This document shows positions 40,754-48,958 of a stretch of DNA of 64,000 nucleotides, piece by piece; within the stretch, counting starts at the first letter, position 1, and every line of letters begins with the position of its first letter. Both the position numbers and the translations under genes were made by a program. The notes beneath the pieces were generated by a model. The model had not been told where the DNA came from and did not search any database. It saw nothing but the letters and a program-made list of their open reading frames with translations. The DNA lies in the NCBI GenBank assembly GCA_041447175.1, contig CP166960.1, positions 2,248,519 through 2,312,518 of the forward strand, written 5' to 3'. The stretch is from Candidatus Bathyarchaeia archaeon. Lineage in GTDB: Archaea; Thermoproteota; Bathyarchaeia; Bathyarchaeales; Bathycorpusculaceae.

Positions 40754-42088
40754 ATGAATGTTTTAGAGAAAGCTCTGCAGATGCTTGAGAAGCACCCTTT
40801 ATGTGACCACTGCTTGGGCAGGCAGTTTGCACTTTTGGGCTATGGTTTAGAGAATCGCCGACGAGGAGCCGCCTTGAAGCTGAGTCTAACATTGCAGGCT
40901 GCTGAGCAAGCTTTGGAAAAAAACCCTCAAGGCATAAAAAACCTTCACGTCTTGGCTTCCAACGGTTTCTCACAGGCAGCCCAAGACATGCTAACTCACC
41001 TCAAAAAAAGTCAGCCTAAAACGGATGCTTCACCCTGTTTTCTGTGTGAAGACACCTTCCAGACCGTTGACTCCCTCATCTCAAAGGTTTTGGAGAAAAC
41101 CCACGAGTATGAGTACACAACGTTTCTGATGGGCGTGGAGTTACCAACTGCGGTGATGGAACGCGAAGACGAATTTAAAGCAGTCTTTAACGTGACCCAT
41201 GGGGAAAGCATAAAACATGAATTTGGACGCGTGCTGGGCAAACAGGTGGAAGCTGAAACCGGCAAAACCCCCGAATACGGCGCCCCTGACATCATGATTA
41301 TCGCCAACCCTTTCACCCAAAGCATTAAGCTGCAGGTCAACCCCCTCTTTGTAGCAGGCAGATACCGCAAACTGGTCCGCGACATTCCCCAATCCCGATG
41401 GTTCTGTTCCAACTGCCGCGGCAGAGGCTGCAGTGAATGCGGCGGAACAGGATTGATGTATCCTGAGTCGGTTGAAGCGCTGGTTTCCGAGCCGTTTTTG
41501 GAGGCGGCGCAGGGCGAGAAAACAGCTTTTCATGCGTCAGGACGCGAGGACATCGACGCCCGCATGTTAGGCACGGGGCGCCCCTTTGTGGTGGAAGTTT
41601 CTAAACCCAAAAAACGCTGCTTGGACCTAAAAGGCATTCAAGAAGTCATTAACACGGCAGCAAAGGATAAGGTGGAGGTTTCCCGTTTACGCTTCACCGA
41701 CCGCGACAAAGTCCGCAAACTAAAGAAAGCTGAGAACGCCCAAAAAGAGTACCGCGCCCTTATCGTGTTTGAGAATGAGGTTTCTGACGCCGACATGTTG
41801 TTGGTGGAGGAAAAACTTAACGGGGTCACGGTTAAGCAGCAGACGCCTTTGAGGGTTATGCATCGACGTGCGGATTTGACGCGGGAAAGGTACATATATA
41901 AGCTTAAAGTTAAGAAGTTGTCACCCAAAGAGGCTTTAATGGAAGTAAGATGCCAAGGAGGCCTCTACGTCAAAGAATTGGTGTCAGGCGATGAAGGGCG
42001 AACCTTACCCAGCGTTGCGGCTTTACTCAAAAACCCAGCGAAGATTATCAAGCTTGACGTTTTGAAAGTTATCATGGAAGACCAATAG
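40754..42088 (+). CDS. pus10: tRNA pseudouridine synthase Pus10
   Basis: A 444-residue Pus10, which makes pseudouridine 54 and 55 in archaeal tRNAs. An N-terminal zinc/THUMP-containing region has CDHCLGRQ, CFLCED and CSNCRGRGCSECGGTG Cys motifs. The C-terminal catalytic domain carries the active Asp in HASGREDIDARMLG and the YVKELVSGDEGRT motif. I use ATG 40754 with AGG at -8; a TTG at 40748 is an alternative. It is followed immediately by L21e, a frequent archaeal neighbour. Confidence 0.94.
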   Translation: MNVLEKALQMLEKHPLCDHCLGRQFALLGYGLENRRRGAALKLSLTLQAAEQALEKNPQGIKNLHVLASNGFSQAAQDMLTHLKKSQPKTDASPCFLCEDTFQTVDSLISKVLEKTHEYEYTTFLMGVELPTAVMEREDEFKAVFNVTHGESIKHEFGRVLGKQVEAETGKTPEYGAPDIMIIANPFTQSIKLQVNPLFVAGRYRKLVRDIPQSRWFCSNCRGRGCSECGGTGLMYPESVEALVSEPFLEAAQGEKTAFHASGREDIDARMLGTGRPFVVEVSKPKKRCLDLKGIQEVINTAAKDKVEVSRLRFTDRDKVRKLKKAENAQKEYRALIVFENEVSDADMLLVEEKLNGVTVKQQTPLRVMHRRADLTRERYIYKLKVKKLSPKEALMEVRCQGGLYVKELVSGDEGRTLPSVAALLKNPAKIIKLDVLKVIMEDQ

Positions 42089-42099
42089 GTGAAAATTGA

Positions 42100-42396
42100 A
42101 TGAAACCCTCAAAAGGATATTGCGCCGCAAGCCGCGGTGTCATGACCAAGTCGTTCCGAGACAAAGGCAAGCCAAAACTGACAAAGTTCCTACATGAATA
42201 CACAATGGGAGACAGCGTCATAATCAAAATTGACTCTAGCCAGCAGAAGGCACTGCCCCACAGACGCTTCCACGGCAAAATTGGCAAAGTCGTCGACAAA
42301 CGTGGACGAGGCTACATCGTGAAGGTTGCTCAAGGCAACGCCACCCGCGAACTCATCGTCCGAACAGAACATCTAGAACCCTACAAAGGCACGTAA
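42100..42396 (+). CDS. rpl21e: 50S ribosomal protein L21e
   Basis: A 98-residue basic protein with the L21e SH3-like core: GVMTKSFRDKGKPKLTKFL, GDSVIIKID, HRRFHGKIGKV and GYIVKVAQG. L21e is restricted to archaea and eukaryotes. It starts 11 bases after pus10 and precedes rpoF by 12 bases, an operon conserved in many archaea. Confidence 0.95.
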   Translation: MKPSKGYCAASRGVMTKSFRDKGKPKLTKFLHEYTMGDSVIIKIDSSQQKALPHRRFHGKIGKVVDKRGRGYIVKVAQGNATRELIVRTEHLEPYKGT

Positions 42397-42408
42397 GAAG
42401 GTTAACGT

Positions 42409-42747
42409 ATGAGTAAAAGAGAAACAAGCGAAAGTAGGCTCACTTTGCCCCAAGTTAAACAGGTACTGGAATCTCTGGGCGAAGAAAACTTGGATCAGTT
42501 CCAACGCCGTACGTTAGATTACGTTTCAAAATTCGCCAAAGTTGACCCTGCTGACGCTGAAGTTCTCTTAGAAAAACTAGTTAAAGACTTCGAGCTTGAC
42601 GAGGCTGACGCGGTCCAGATAATTAACTGCATGCCCGAAAGCGTAGATGAGCTGCGCATATTTTTGGCTGGCGGACGCAAAATTATTGAAACCCAAAAAC
42701 TTTCCGCTATCGTGAACCTCTTGAACGAAACCAGACTCCTAAAATAG
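42409..42747 (+). CDS. rpoF: DNA-directed RNA polymerase subunit F (Rpb4)
   Basis: A 112-residue RpoF/Rpb4, which pairs with RpoE/Rpb7 to form the polymerase stalk. A helical protein with the family HRDC-like C-terminal region (EADAVQIINCMPESVDELRIFL). Its place between L21e and DUF655 is the standard archaeal order, which supports the call for this weakly conserved family. Confidence 0.92.
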   Translation: MSKRETSESRLTLPQVKQVLESLGEENLDQFQRRTLDYVSKFAKVDPADAEVLLEKLVKDFELDEADAVQIINCMPESVDELRIFLAGGRKIIETQKLSAIVNLLNETRLLK

Positions 42748-42794
42748 GGCAAATCATACAAGTCTTTTTAAGCAGTAAGAGGGAATAGTGTAAA

Positions 42795-43370
42795 GTGACT
42801 ACTATGGAGAAGCAATACGAGGAGTATGCTTACGTACTGGACTTCCTACAACACGGCAAGCCTGGCTTTCGCCCCACTGGTCGCGCCGGTTACCGAGCAG
42901 GTGCGCTGATTCAATGCGTCGGCGAAGAATTCTTCACCCTGCTAGAAGCCCTAGTGAAAGAAGGCTTAACCCTGCGGCCTTCTGACCGCGTTTACGTGGG
43001 CAAAGACAGCCGCGACGAAGTCACCTACATAATTGGGCGCATCGGCTATGAAGAACTCACAGCCTCCGCAAAGTCCGAGCTAAACTCTACTGTAGGCAAA
43101 ATTGTCCAAAACCGCGAAGAATGGTTCGTCAAATTCTTCAACACCGCCCGTGCTATAACTCCTCGTATGCATGCCTTAGAGTTGATTCCGGGCATCGGCA
43201 AAAAATACATGTGGCAAGTTATCAACGAACGTGAACGCAAGCCCTTCCAAAACTACGATGACATAACCAAACGCACCGAACTGCCCAACCCCGTCAAACT
43301 GATCACCAAACGAGTGATGGAGGAGCTTGAAGGCGAAAGCAAATACCGCCTTTTCACCCGCTTCCACTAG
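42795..43370 (+). CDS. DUF655 helix-hairpin-helix nucleic-acid-binding protein
   Basis: A 191-residue protein of the archaeal DUF655 family: an OB/S1-like N-terminal half (YAYVLDFLQHGKPG, RPSDRVYVGKD) and a C-terminal helix-hairpin-helix (LELIPGIGKKYMWQVINERERKPF). It is nearly always found next to rpoF and ksgA and is thought to bind RNA or DNA, but its function is unproven. The start is GTG 42795. Confidence 0.9.
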   Translation: MTTMEKQYEEYAYVLDFLQHGKPGFRPTGRAGYRAGALIQCVGEEFFTLLEALVKEGLTLRPSDRVYVGKDSRDEVTYIIGRIGYEELTASAKSELNSTVGKIVQNREEWFVKFFNTARAITPRMHALELIPGIGKKYMWQVINERERKPFQNYDDITKRTELPNPVKLITKRVMEELEGESKYRLFTRFH

Positions 43371-43387
43371 GTTGACTAACCCAAAAA

Positions 43388-44206
43388 ATGAACCTTGAAA
43401 AAATGAAGGTTTTGCTGCAGGAACTTGACGTAGTTCCCAACAAGGTTCTTGGGCAGAACTTTCTGGTTGACGCTTCGGTTTATCCAAAACTAATCACACA
43501 CGCCAAACTAAATGCGGAAGACACTGTGCTGGATGCGGGGGCTGGGTTTGGGTTTTTGACGGTGTTTCTTGCCAAAAACTGCAAACATGTTATAGCTGTA
43601 GAGAAAGACCCGCAAGTAGCCAAAGGACTGCGCGCGCAGCTCAAGGATGTATCCAATGTCACCTTAATCAACGGCGACGTCCTGAAAACTCCGTTGCCTC
43701 TATTCAACAAAACAGTGTCTGCTCCGCCCTATTACTTAAGCTCGCATCTAGTCGCTTGGCTTATCGACCGCGGCTTTGAATGTGCAGTGCTTATTGTGCA
43801 AAAAGAATTCGCAGAACGCCTCGTGGCGCCAGTTGGCAGCGAAAACTATGGTTGGCTATCCGTAGTTGCCCAGCAAACTGTGACCGCTGAAGTTCTAGAT
43901 GAAGTTCCGCGTTGGATGTTTTTTCCCCCGCCCGAAGTAGACTCCGTAATTCTTAAGTTAACGCCTTGGGAAACGCCACCGTTCTTGGTGAAGGATGTGG
44001 CGTTGTTTAGGCGGCTGACCAAGTGGCTGTTTACGCAGCGCAACAAGAAAGTGGATAATGCTTTGGTGCCTTTCATCAGGGCAGAGTTCAAGGTGGATAA
44101 AACCGAAGCAGCAAAAATGGCATCAACATTTCCGCTTCACAACCGACGCGCCCGAGAACTAACACCCAGCGATTTCGGAGCCTTAGCCGATGCCCTCAGC
44201 CAATAA
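43388..44206 (+). CDS. ksgA: 16S rRNA adenine dimethyltransferase (KsgA/Dim1) with altered motif IV
   Basis: A 272-residue KsgA/Dim1, which dimethylates two adjacent adenines near the 16S rRNA 3' end. PNKVLGQNFLVD opens the SAM domain and motif I is LDAGAGFGFLTVFL. Motif IV, usually NLPY, reads SAPPYYLSS near residues 118-126, so the catalytic Asn position appears to be Ala, or the Ser before it fills the role. The C-terminal helical domain is normal, including LFTQRNKKVDNAL. It overlaps the next methyltransferase gene by 17 bases. Confidence 0.88.
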   Translation: MNLEKMKVLLQELDVVPNKVLGQNFLVDASVYPKLITHAKLNAEDTVLDAGAGFGFLTVFLAKNCKHVIAVEKDPQVAKGLRAQLKDVSNVTLINGDVLKTPLPLFNKTVSAPPYYLSSHLVAWLIDRGFECAVLIVQKEFAERLVAPVGSENYGWLSVVAQQTVTAEVLDEVPRWMFFPPPEVDSVILKLTPWETPPFLVKDVALFRRLTKWLFTQRNKKVDNALVPFIRAEFKVDKTEAAKMASTFPLHNRRARELTPSDFGALADALSQ

Positions 44207-44807
44207 GAAAGCCTTCTTCGAAGACCTAGTTTTTGAGGTTTCCGGCGACGTTTATGAGCCCGCAGAAGACTCTTTTTTGTTTGCTGAAAACCTCCAACTC
44301 AAGCCCAACGCGAGAGTTCTGGATGTGGGCACAGGCAGCGGCATCCTTGGCATACTTGCCGCAGCAAAAGGTGCCCGCGACGTGGTAGCCATCGACATAA
44401 ACCCACACGCCATTAACTGTGCAAAACAGAACGCCCACAAAAACGGCGTCAGCAACAAGATGCGTTTTGTGCAAGGTGACCTGTTTACCCCCTTAACAGA
44501 AACCGCACCCTTTGACCTAATCCTCTTCAACGCGCCCTACTTACCCTCAGAGGAAGGCGAAGACGCAACTTGGCTTGGACGAGCTTGGGCTGGAGGAGCA
44601 ACGGGGCGGGAAGTTATAGACCGCTTTATTGCCCAAGCTCCCCATCATTTGCGGCGTAGTGGCGTACTTTTTTTGATGCAGTCCAACTTGGCAACCATTC
44701 AAGAAACCATCGAAAAGTTTGCGGCTCAAAAGATGCATGCTGCTTCAGTGGCCCATTTGGACTTACCTTTCTTTGAAACCCTGCATTTGCTTAAAGCCAT
44801 TTTCTAA
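44190..44807 (+). CDS. HemK2/Mtq2-type protein methyltransferase
   Basis: A 205-residue class I methyltransferase of the Mtq2/HemK2 group, which in archaea and eukaryotes methylates the glutamine of the GGQ motif in release factor aRF1/eRF1. Motif I is VLDVGTGSGILGILAA; the catalytic (N/D)PPY motif reads NAPYLPSEEGE near residues 112-122, keeping the Asn. It overlaps ksgA and is followed after 88 bases by a Trm112-like gene, the known activator of Mtq2. Confidence 0.85.
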   Translation: MPSANKKAFFEDLVFEVSGDVYEPAEDSFLFAENLQLKPNARVLDVGTGSGILGILAAAKGARDVVAIDINPHAINCAKQNAHKNGVSNKMRFVQGDLFTPLTETAPFDLILFNAPYLPSEEGEDATWLGRAWAGGATGREVIDRFIAQAPHHLRRSGVLFLMQSNLATIQETIEKFAAQKMHAASVAHLDLPFFETLHLLKAIF

Positions 44808-44835
44808 GAAGGTTGCTTCTAAAAACTGTGAAATC

Positions 44836-44843
44836 TTTTTTTT
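44836..44843 (+). terminator. T-run between mtq2-like and trm112-like genes
   Basis: Eight consecutive T's 29 bases after the methyltransferase stop, just upstream of a TATA-like TTTTAATAATC (44855-44865) that probably starts the Trm112-like transcript. Confidence 0.35.
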
Positions 44844-44895
44844 CTGTTGACAAGTTTTAATAATCTAATGTGTGATACTCAGCTTAGTGACTGGT

Positions 44896-45168
44896 ATGAA
44901 GCGCAAACTTATGGAAATTCTTGCTTGCCCAATCGACAAGCATCACCCACTGGAACTTTACGTTTTCGAAGAAAAAGACGAAATCGTTGAAGGCTTAATT
45001 GTCTGCCCCCAATGCCTACGCTGGTATCCTATCCGCGACGAAATCCCCGAAATGTTGCCTGACGAGCTGAGAAGAGAAACCGAGGACCTGCCCTTTCTGA
45101 AAAAATACAAAGACAAAGCACCCAAAAACGTGGTGACCGAAGGAAAACCCTTCAGTCTCAAAGCCTAA
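44896..45168 (+). CDS. Trm112-like methyltransferase activator
   Basis: A 90-residue zinc-ribbon protein of the Trm112 family: MKRKLMEILACPIDKHHPLEL at the start, then GLIVCPQCLRWYPIRDEIPEMLPDELR, with the typical IRDEIPEML ending of the ribbon. Trm112 proteins bind and activate methyltransferases including Mtq2 and Trm11. I start at ATG 44896, since the TATA-like element at 44855 places transcription start near 44885; a GTG eight codons earlier is in frame. In many Trm112 sequences only part of the zinc site is kept, and here only two Cys pairs (C10; C42 and C45) are partial as well. Confidence 0.88.
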   Translation: MKRKLMEILACPIDKHHPLELYVFEEKDEIVEGLIVCPQCLRWYPIRDEIPEMLPDELRRETEDLPFLKKYKDKAPKNVVTEGKPFSLKA

Positions 45169-45177
45169 CACAGGCAG

Positions 45178-46122
45178 CTAAATTTTTATTGCCTTGTTTT
45201 TGGCTGAAGACTGCAACGCCGCCATCGCAATCCGCAGCGCCTTAACGCCATCCGTGCCTGTGACCAACGGCTTTTTCTTTTCCAAGATGCACTCTGCAAA
45301 GTGCTGCAGTTCCCTTTTTAGGGGTTCTTGGAATGGAATTCTGGGCTGCAAGTTTTCTTTGGCGTTTTCAACCCACAGCTCCTGTGTGATATAATCCAAC
45401 CGCATTATCGCATCTGTTCCCGTTACGTTCAGCGTCCTAGTCTTGTAGGGTGTTAGCCAGTTGGATTCTATAAATGCGCTTTGCCCCCCTTCAAAGGTGA
45501 GCATTATCTGGGCGTAATCCTCAAACTGCCTATGACGCATGTTCCCGGTTTTCGCGTAAACACTAATGGGGTCCTGATTGGATACGAACCGCATAATGTC
45601 TATGTCATGAATTGCTGTATCTTTGACTACGCCCACATCGCCGATTCGTTCAGGCCACTGGGAAACCCGCTTTGCCGATGCTGAAACCAAATCCCCAATC
45701 CGTTTGCTCTCCACTGCTTCCCGAATCTGCTGCAGCCCCGGAATAAACCGCATCAAAAACCCAACCGTTAAATGTAGCCCGTTTTCCTGTGCAGTTTGTA
45801 GCAGCTTCTCGGCTTGATTTGTATCGGTCGCCATGGGTTTCTCCACCAGCACATGTTTTCCTGCGTGCAGGCATTTTTGTGCTTCCTTTGCAAGCATGGT
45901 GGACCATGTGCATACGTTTACGGCTTGGATTTCTGGGTTCTTAAGCATTTGAGCGCTGTCAGTGTAAGCTTGCACCCCGAATTGGTCTGCTATGGCTTTG
46001 GCTCTTGCAGCATCAACATCACAAACCGCAACTAGATTGGTGGCTGCAAGCTCTTTGTAAACACGTGCGTGATTTCTGCCCCAAAATCCCGTTCCTATTA
46101 CTGCGACGCCGAGTTTGTTCAT
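45178..46122 (-). CDS. Gfo/Idh/MocA-family NAD-dependent sugar oxidoreductase
   Basis: A 314-residue oxidoreductase with an N-terminal Rossmann domain (VIGTGFWGRNHARVY, NAD binding), the EKP motif (HVLVEKPMATD, catalytic Lys) near residues 91-101 and a C-terminal alpha/beta domain with the DTAIHDIDIMRF His motif. This group includes UDP-GlcNAc(A) 3-dehydrogenases and inositol dehydrogenases. As last gene of a nucleotide-sugar operon, acting on a UDP-sugar is likely. Its start overlaps the stop of the upstream dehydrogenase-like gene by four bases. Confidence 0.85.
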   Translation of the reverse strand: MNKLGVAVIGTGFWGRNHARVYKELAATNLVAVCDVDAARAKAIADQFGVQAYTDSAQMLKNPEIQAVNVCTWSTMLAKEAQKCLHAGKHVLVEKPMATDTNQAEKLLQTAQENGLHLTVGFLMRFIPGLQQIREAVESKRIGDLVSASAKRVSQWPERIGDVGVVKDTAIHDIDIMRFVSNQDPISVYAKTGNMRHRQFEDYAQIMLTFEGGQSAFIESNWLTPYKTRTLNVTGTDAIMRLDYITQELWVENAKENLQPRIPFQEPLKRELQHFAECILEKKKPLVTGTDGVKALRIAMAALQSSAKNKAIKI

Positions 46123-47465
46123 TTTTTTTGCTCTCCTCTGCCTAACCCTCGATATGTGAAACCTGTATTCATTACTTTAGTGGGCTCTATAACTCCCACT
46201 AAATCCACAAACGCTGATGGTTCTTTCATTAAGGCATGAAGCTTCTTAAGGCTTAATCTCTTAAACTGTTCTATTTCGGAAAGAATAACCAAGCAGTTTG
46301 CGCCCTCAACCGTTTCATTCAATGTTCTTTTTAGTGTACCCTCCGCTTTGGGGTCAACCGTGCCTTGTGGGTTGTATCGGCTGATTTTTGCTCCTTTAGC
46401 AACCAGCAACTCAGCAAATGCTTCTGCGGCAGTTCCTGTTTCCGCTGCCCCCAGCAAGGCGATATTTGCTCGACGCATTGTCTTTCCTCCAACACGAAGC
46501 GCATCCTGCGTCAAGTTAAAGGCATGTTTTACCATGTCCTCATTTAGTTGCCTTGCCATTTTAGGCAACCGAAGCTGCATGTTCACGTTATCCGCGTTCT
46601 CAAGAAGCACATAAACTTCTTCCCGGTTTGCCTCTTCAGCAATGCTTGCTCTACAACTGTTTGGGCACGAAAAAGAGTCAAAGAGCTCTGCGGTCTCCAC
46701 GAAATCTAAGTCCGTCTTTTCACAAAACACCGCTAACTCATTGTTCAACGCCATGTTAATGTCCCGTTTAGCCGCTGCAAACAAAACCGCAGCTTCCGCC
46801 TTTTTAATGTTAAAAGTTTTTTCAACACCCTTTTCCGTGATAGTTTCAAAAATTAAAGCCGCAGAATTCAAGCTGTACTTGTCGTTTGCAGCTACTACGG
46901 CTTGTTGGACGCTACTTCTCTTTTCACAGTTCCAAAAGTAACTGAAAGTGGGGTTATATGCAACGCCAAGGTCCCCTGATTTGAACCCTGACGTATCTTC
47001 CAAACTTTCTTTAACCACGCCTTCAACGAATCCAACACCGCCAACGCCCCCATAGACAACTAAACTTCCCCTCTGGAGGTTTTTTCCCACTTTCTTGCAT
47101 ATGCCAACAACACTCGCGTTGTCGACCCTTTTTTTAGAATCAACTTTGGCATCAACCGTTATGATGGTCACGTCGCTTTCCGAAACAGCCGCATCAAAAT
47201 CGCCCGTAACGTTTAACACCCCTTTTTTGAGTAGACTCTTCAGCTTAACTTCCGCTTGGCGGTCACCAAAAGGCAAACTGCCCGTGGACAGGCGTTTTAC
47301 TGCACTTTGGTCAACATCTGTGCAGGACACTTTGAACCCTGCTTCCGCAAACGCCAAAGCATAAAAAACTCCTTTTTGTCCACAACCCACAACATTAAGT
47401 CTGATTTTTCCACGTTTTTCGGGAGTATCCACTTCTTCTTCTTTTAAATGCAGCACTGAAGGCAA
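46119..47465 (-). CDS. Divergent UDP-sugar dehydrogenase-like protein lacking the usual active-site motif
   Basis: A 448-residue protein with the UDP-glucose/GDP-mannose dehydrogenase domain order: N-terminal NAD domain (VVGCGQKGVFYALAFAEAGF), central helical domain (about 225-300) and a C-terminal UDP-binding domain (NIALLGAAETGTAAEAFAELL). The catalytic segment, normally G-x-C-I/L-P-x-D or GFGGSCFPKD, is not recognisable; the region holds SFSCPNSCRASIAEE instead. N-terminal residues 1-19 (EEEVDTPEKRG) are extra. It may have altered chemistry or be non-catalytic. It is co-transcribed with sugar-nucleotide genes on both sides. Confidence 0.75.
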   Translation of the reverse strand: MPSVLHLKEEEVDTPEKRGKIRLNVVGCGQKGVFYALAFAEAGFKVSCTDVDQSAVKRLSTGSLPFGDRQAEVKLKSLLKKGVLNVTGDFDAAVSESDVTIITVDAKVDSKKRVDNASVVGICKKVGKNLQRGSLVVYGGVGGVGFVEGVVKESLEDTSGFKSGDLGVAYNPTFSYFWNCEKRSSVQQAVVAANDKYSLNSAALIFETITEKGVEKTFNIKKAEAAVLFAAAKRDINMALNNELAVFCEKTDLDFVETAELFDSFSCPNSCRASIAEEANREEVYVLLENADNVNMQLRLPKMARQLNEDMVKHAFNLTQDALRVGGKTMRRANIALLGAAETGTAAEAFAELLVAKGAKISRYNPQGTVDPKAEGTLKRTLNETVEGANCLVILSEIEQFKRLSLKKLHALMKEPSAFVDLVGVIEPTKVMNTGFTYRGLGRGEQKK

Positions 47466-47499
47466 CCTGTTCGCCTTTCTTAGACTACACTATACTGTC

Positions 47500-48864
47500 T
47501 TAAATGGTTTCAAGTATCTTCCTGAGTTTCTGAGTGTATTCCTGAACCAATTGCACTGCGCGTTGCTGGGTTTTTGCCTCCGCATACATACGGTAAGCAG
47601 GTTCAGTTCCGCTGGGACGCACTAAGATAGCGCTTTTGTCGTTAAACCAGATTTTAACGCCGTCCAAGGTGTTGATGTTCATGCCCTGCACCTGCGTCAG
47701 CAACTGCTCATGAACTTTCTGTTTTTTATTTTCGGGGCATTCGATTTTGCCTTTTTCTATAAAGTACTGTGGCTGCTCCTCCACAAGAGTTGAGAGTTTT
47801 TGACCTGTTTTCGCCATTATGTCCAGCAAGAGCGCGGTCGTCATGGCGCCGTCACGCACGGATTGATGCGGACCATAAAATACTCCGCCGTTTTCTTCGC
47901 CGCCTAATTTTGAGTTGATTTCTTTCATTTTCTGCGAAACAGTGACGCTTCCAACTTTGGTCCAAACTAGTTCACCTTTGTATTGGTCGGCGATGTCTTT
48001 GATGAGCGTTGACGAACTTACTGGGGTGACTATCTGTGCGTTGGGGTTCTCCAAAAGGAACTGTTTTTCAACCACCGCAAAGGATTTGTCGCCCATGTGG
48101 ATTTGCCCTTTGTCATCCACAAAAATTGACCTGTCCGCGTCCCCATCAAAGGCAACTCCCAAATCTGCGCCTAAAGCTTTCACCATGTCTGAAAGGTCTG
48201 TGAGGTTCTCTGGTCTGGGTTCAGGCATTCTTCCTGGGAAAGTGCCGTCGATGTTTGCGTTGAGGCTGGTTATTTTGCATCCTAATTCCCGCATGAGAAC
48301 TGGTGCAGTCAAGCTGCCGACGCTGTTTGCGCCGTCAACGATCACGTGGAAATGTTTCTCAGCGATTTTAGCGACGTCCACATGTTTCTTTATGGCTTCA
48401 ACATACTCGCTGTTTATATCCGCCAAGTCATGAACGGTGCCCAGATTTTTCCAGTCGGCAAACTGGTTCTTTTCTTCAAAGTAGCTACGTTCAATTTCAG
48501 CTTCTTGTTCATGGCTGATTTCTATACCGTCGCTCCAGATGACTTTGATGCCGTTATATTGAGGGGGATTATGTGAAGCGGTGATTAAGACTCCGCCGTC
48601 CATTTTGTGATTTTTAACTGCAAACTGAAGTGCAGGTGTTGGAGCCATACCCGCGAAGTACACATTGCAGCCGGTTGCCGTTAAACCAGAAATAACTGCC
48701 TTGGCAAACATTGGTCCACTTGTTCTTGCGTCAAACCCTAAAAGTAAATTCTTTTTGCCAAAAAATGTGCCAATTGCGCAGCCGACTTTCACTGCAATCT
48801 CTGGTGTTAATTCCGTGTTTACTACTCCTCGAATTCCGTTTGTTCCAAAAAGTTTTTGGCTCAT
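47500..48864 (-). CDS. glmM: Phosphohexomutase, probable phosphoglucosamine mutase
   Basis: A 454-residue alpha-D-phosphohexomutase: FGTNGIRGVVN at the start, the phosphoserine loop ITASHNPPQYNG near residue 93, the metal loop FDGDADRS near 240 and the C-terminal phosphate loop VRPSGTEPAYRMYAE. Archaeal members include phosphoglucosamine, phosphomannose and phosphoglucose mutases. The adjacent sugar-1-phosphate nucleotidyltransferase with left-handed beta-helix points to GlcN-1-P, but mannose is possible. Confidence 0.85.
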   Translation of the reverse strand: MSQKLFGTNGIRGVVNTELTPEIAVKVGCAIGTFFGKKNLLLGFDARTSGPMFAKAVISGLTATGCNVYFAGMAPTPALQFAVKNHKMDGGVLITASHNPPQYNGIKVIWSDGIEISHEQEAEIERSYFEEKNQFADWKNLGTVHDLADINSEYVEAIKKHVDVAKIAEKHFHVIVDGANSVGSLTAPVLMRELGCKITSLNANIDGTFPGRMPEPRPENLTDLSDMVKALGADLGVAFDGDADRSIFVDDKGQIHMGDKSFAVVEKQFLLENPNAQIVTPVSSSTLIKDIADQYKGELVWTKVGSVTVSQKMKEINSKLGGEENGGVFYGPHQSVRDGAMTTALLLDIMAKTGQKLSTLVEEQPQYFIEKGKIECPENKKQKVHEQLLTQVQGMNINTLDGVKIWFNDKSAILVRPSGTEPAYRMYAEAKTQQRAVQLVQEYTQKLRKILETI

Positions 48865-48958
48865 AACCTTTATCTCCGCTTTGATTATCAGACCTGTGTT
48901 TCTAATATGTTTTCAGATTTGTTTGTCTATTGTTTTTATTTGTTGTTTCTGATTGGGA

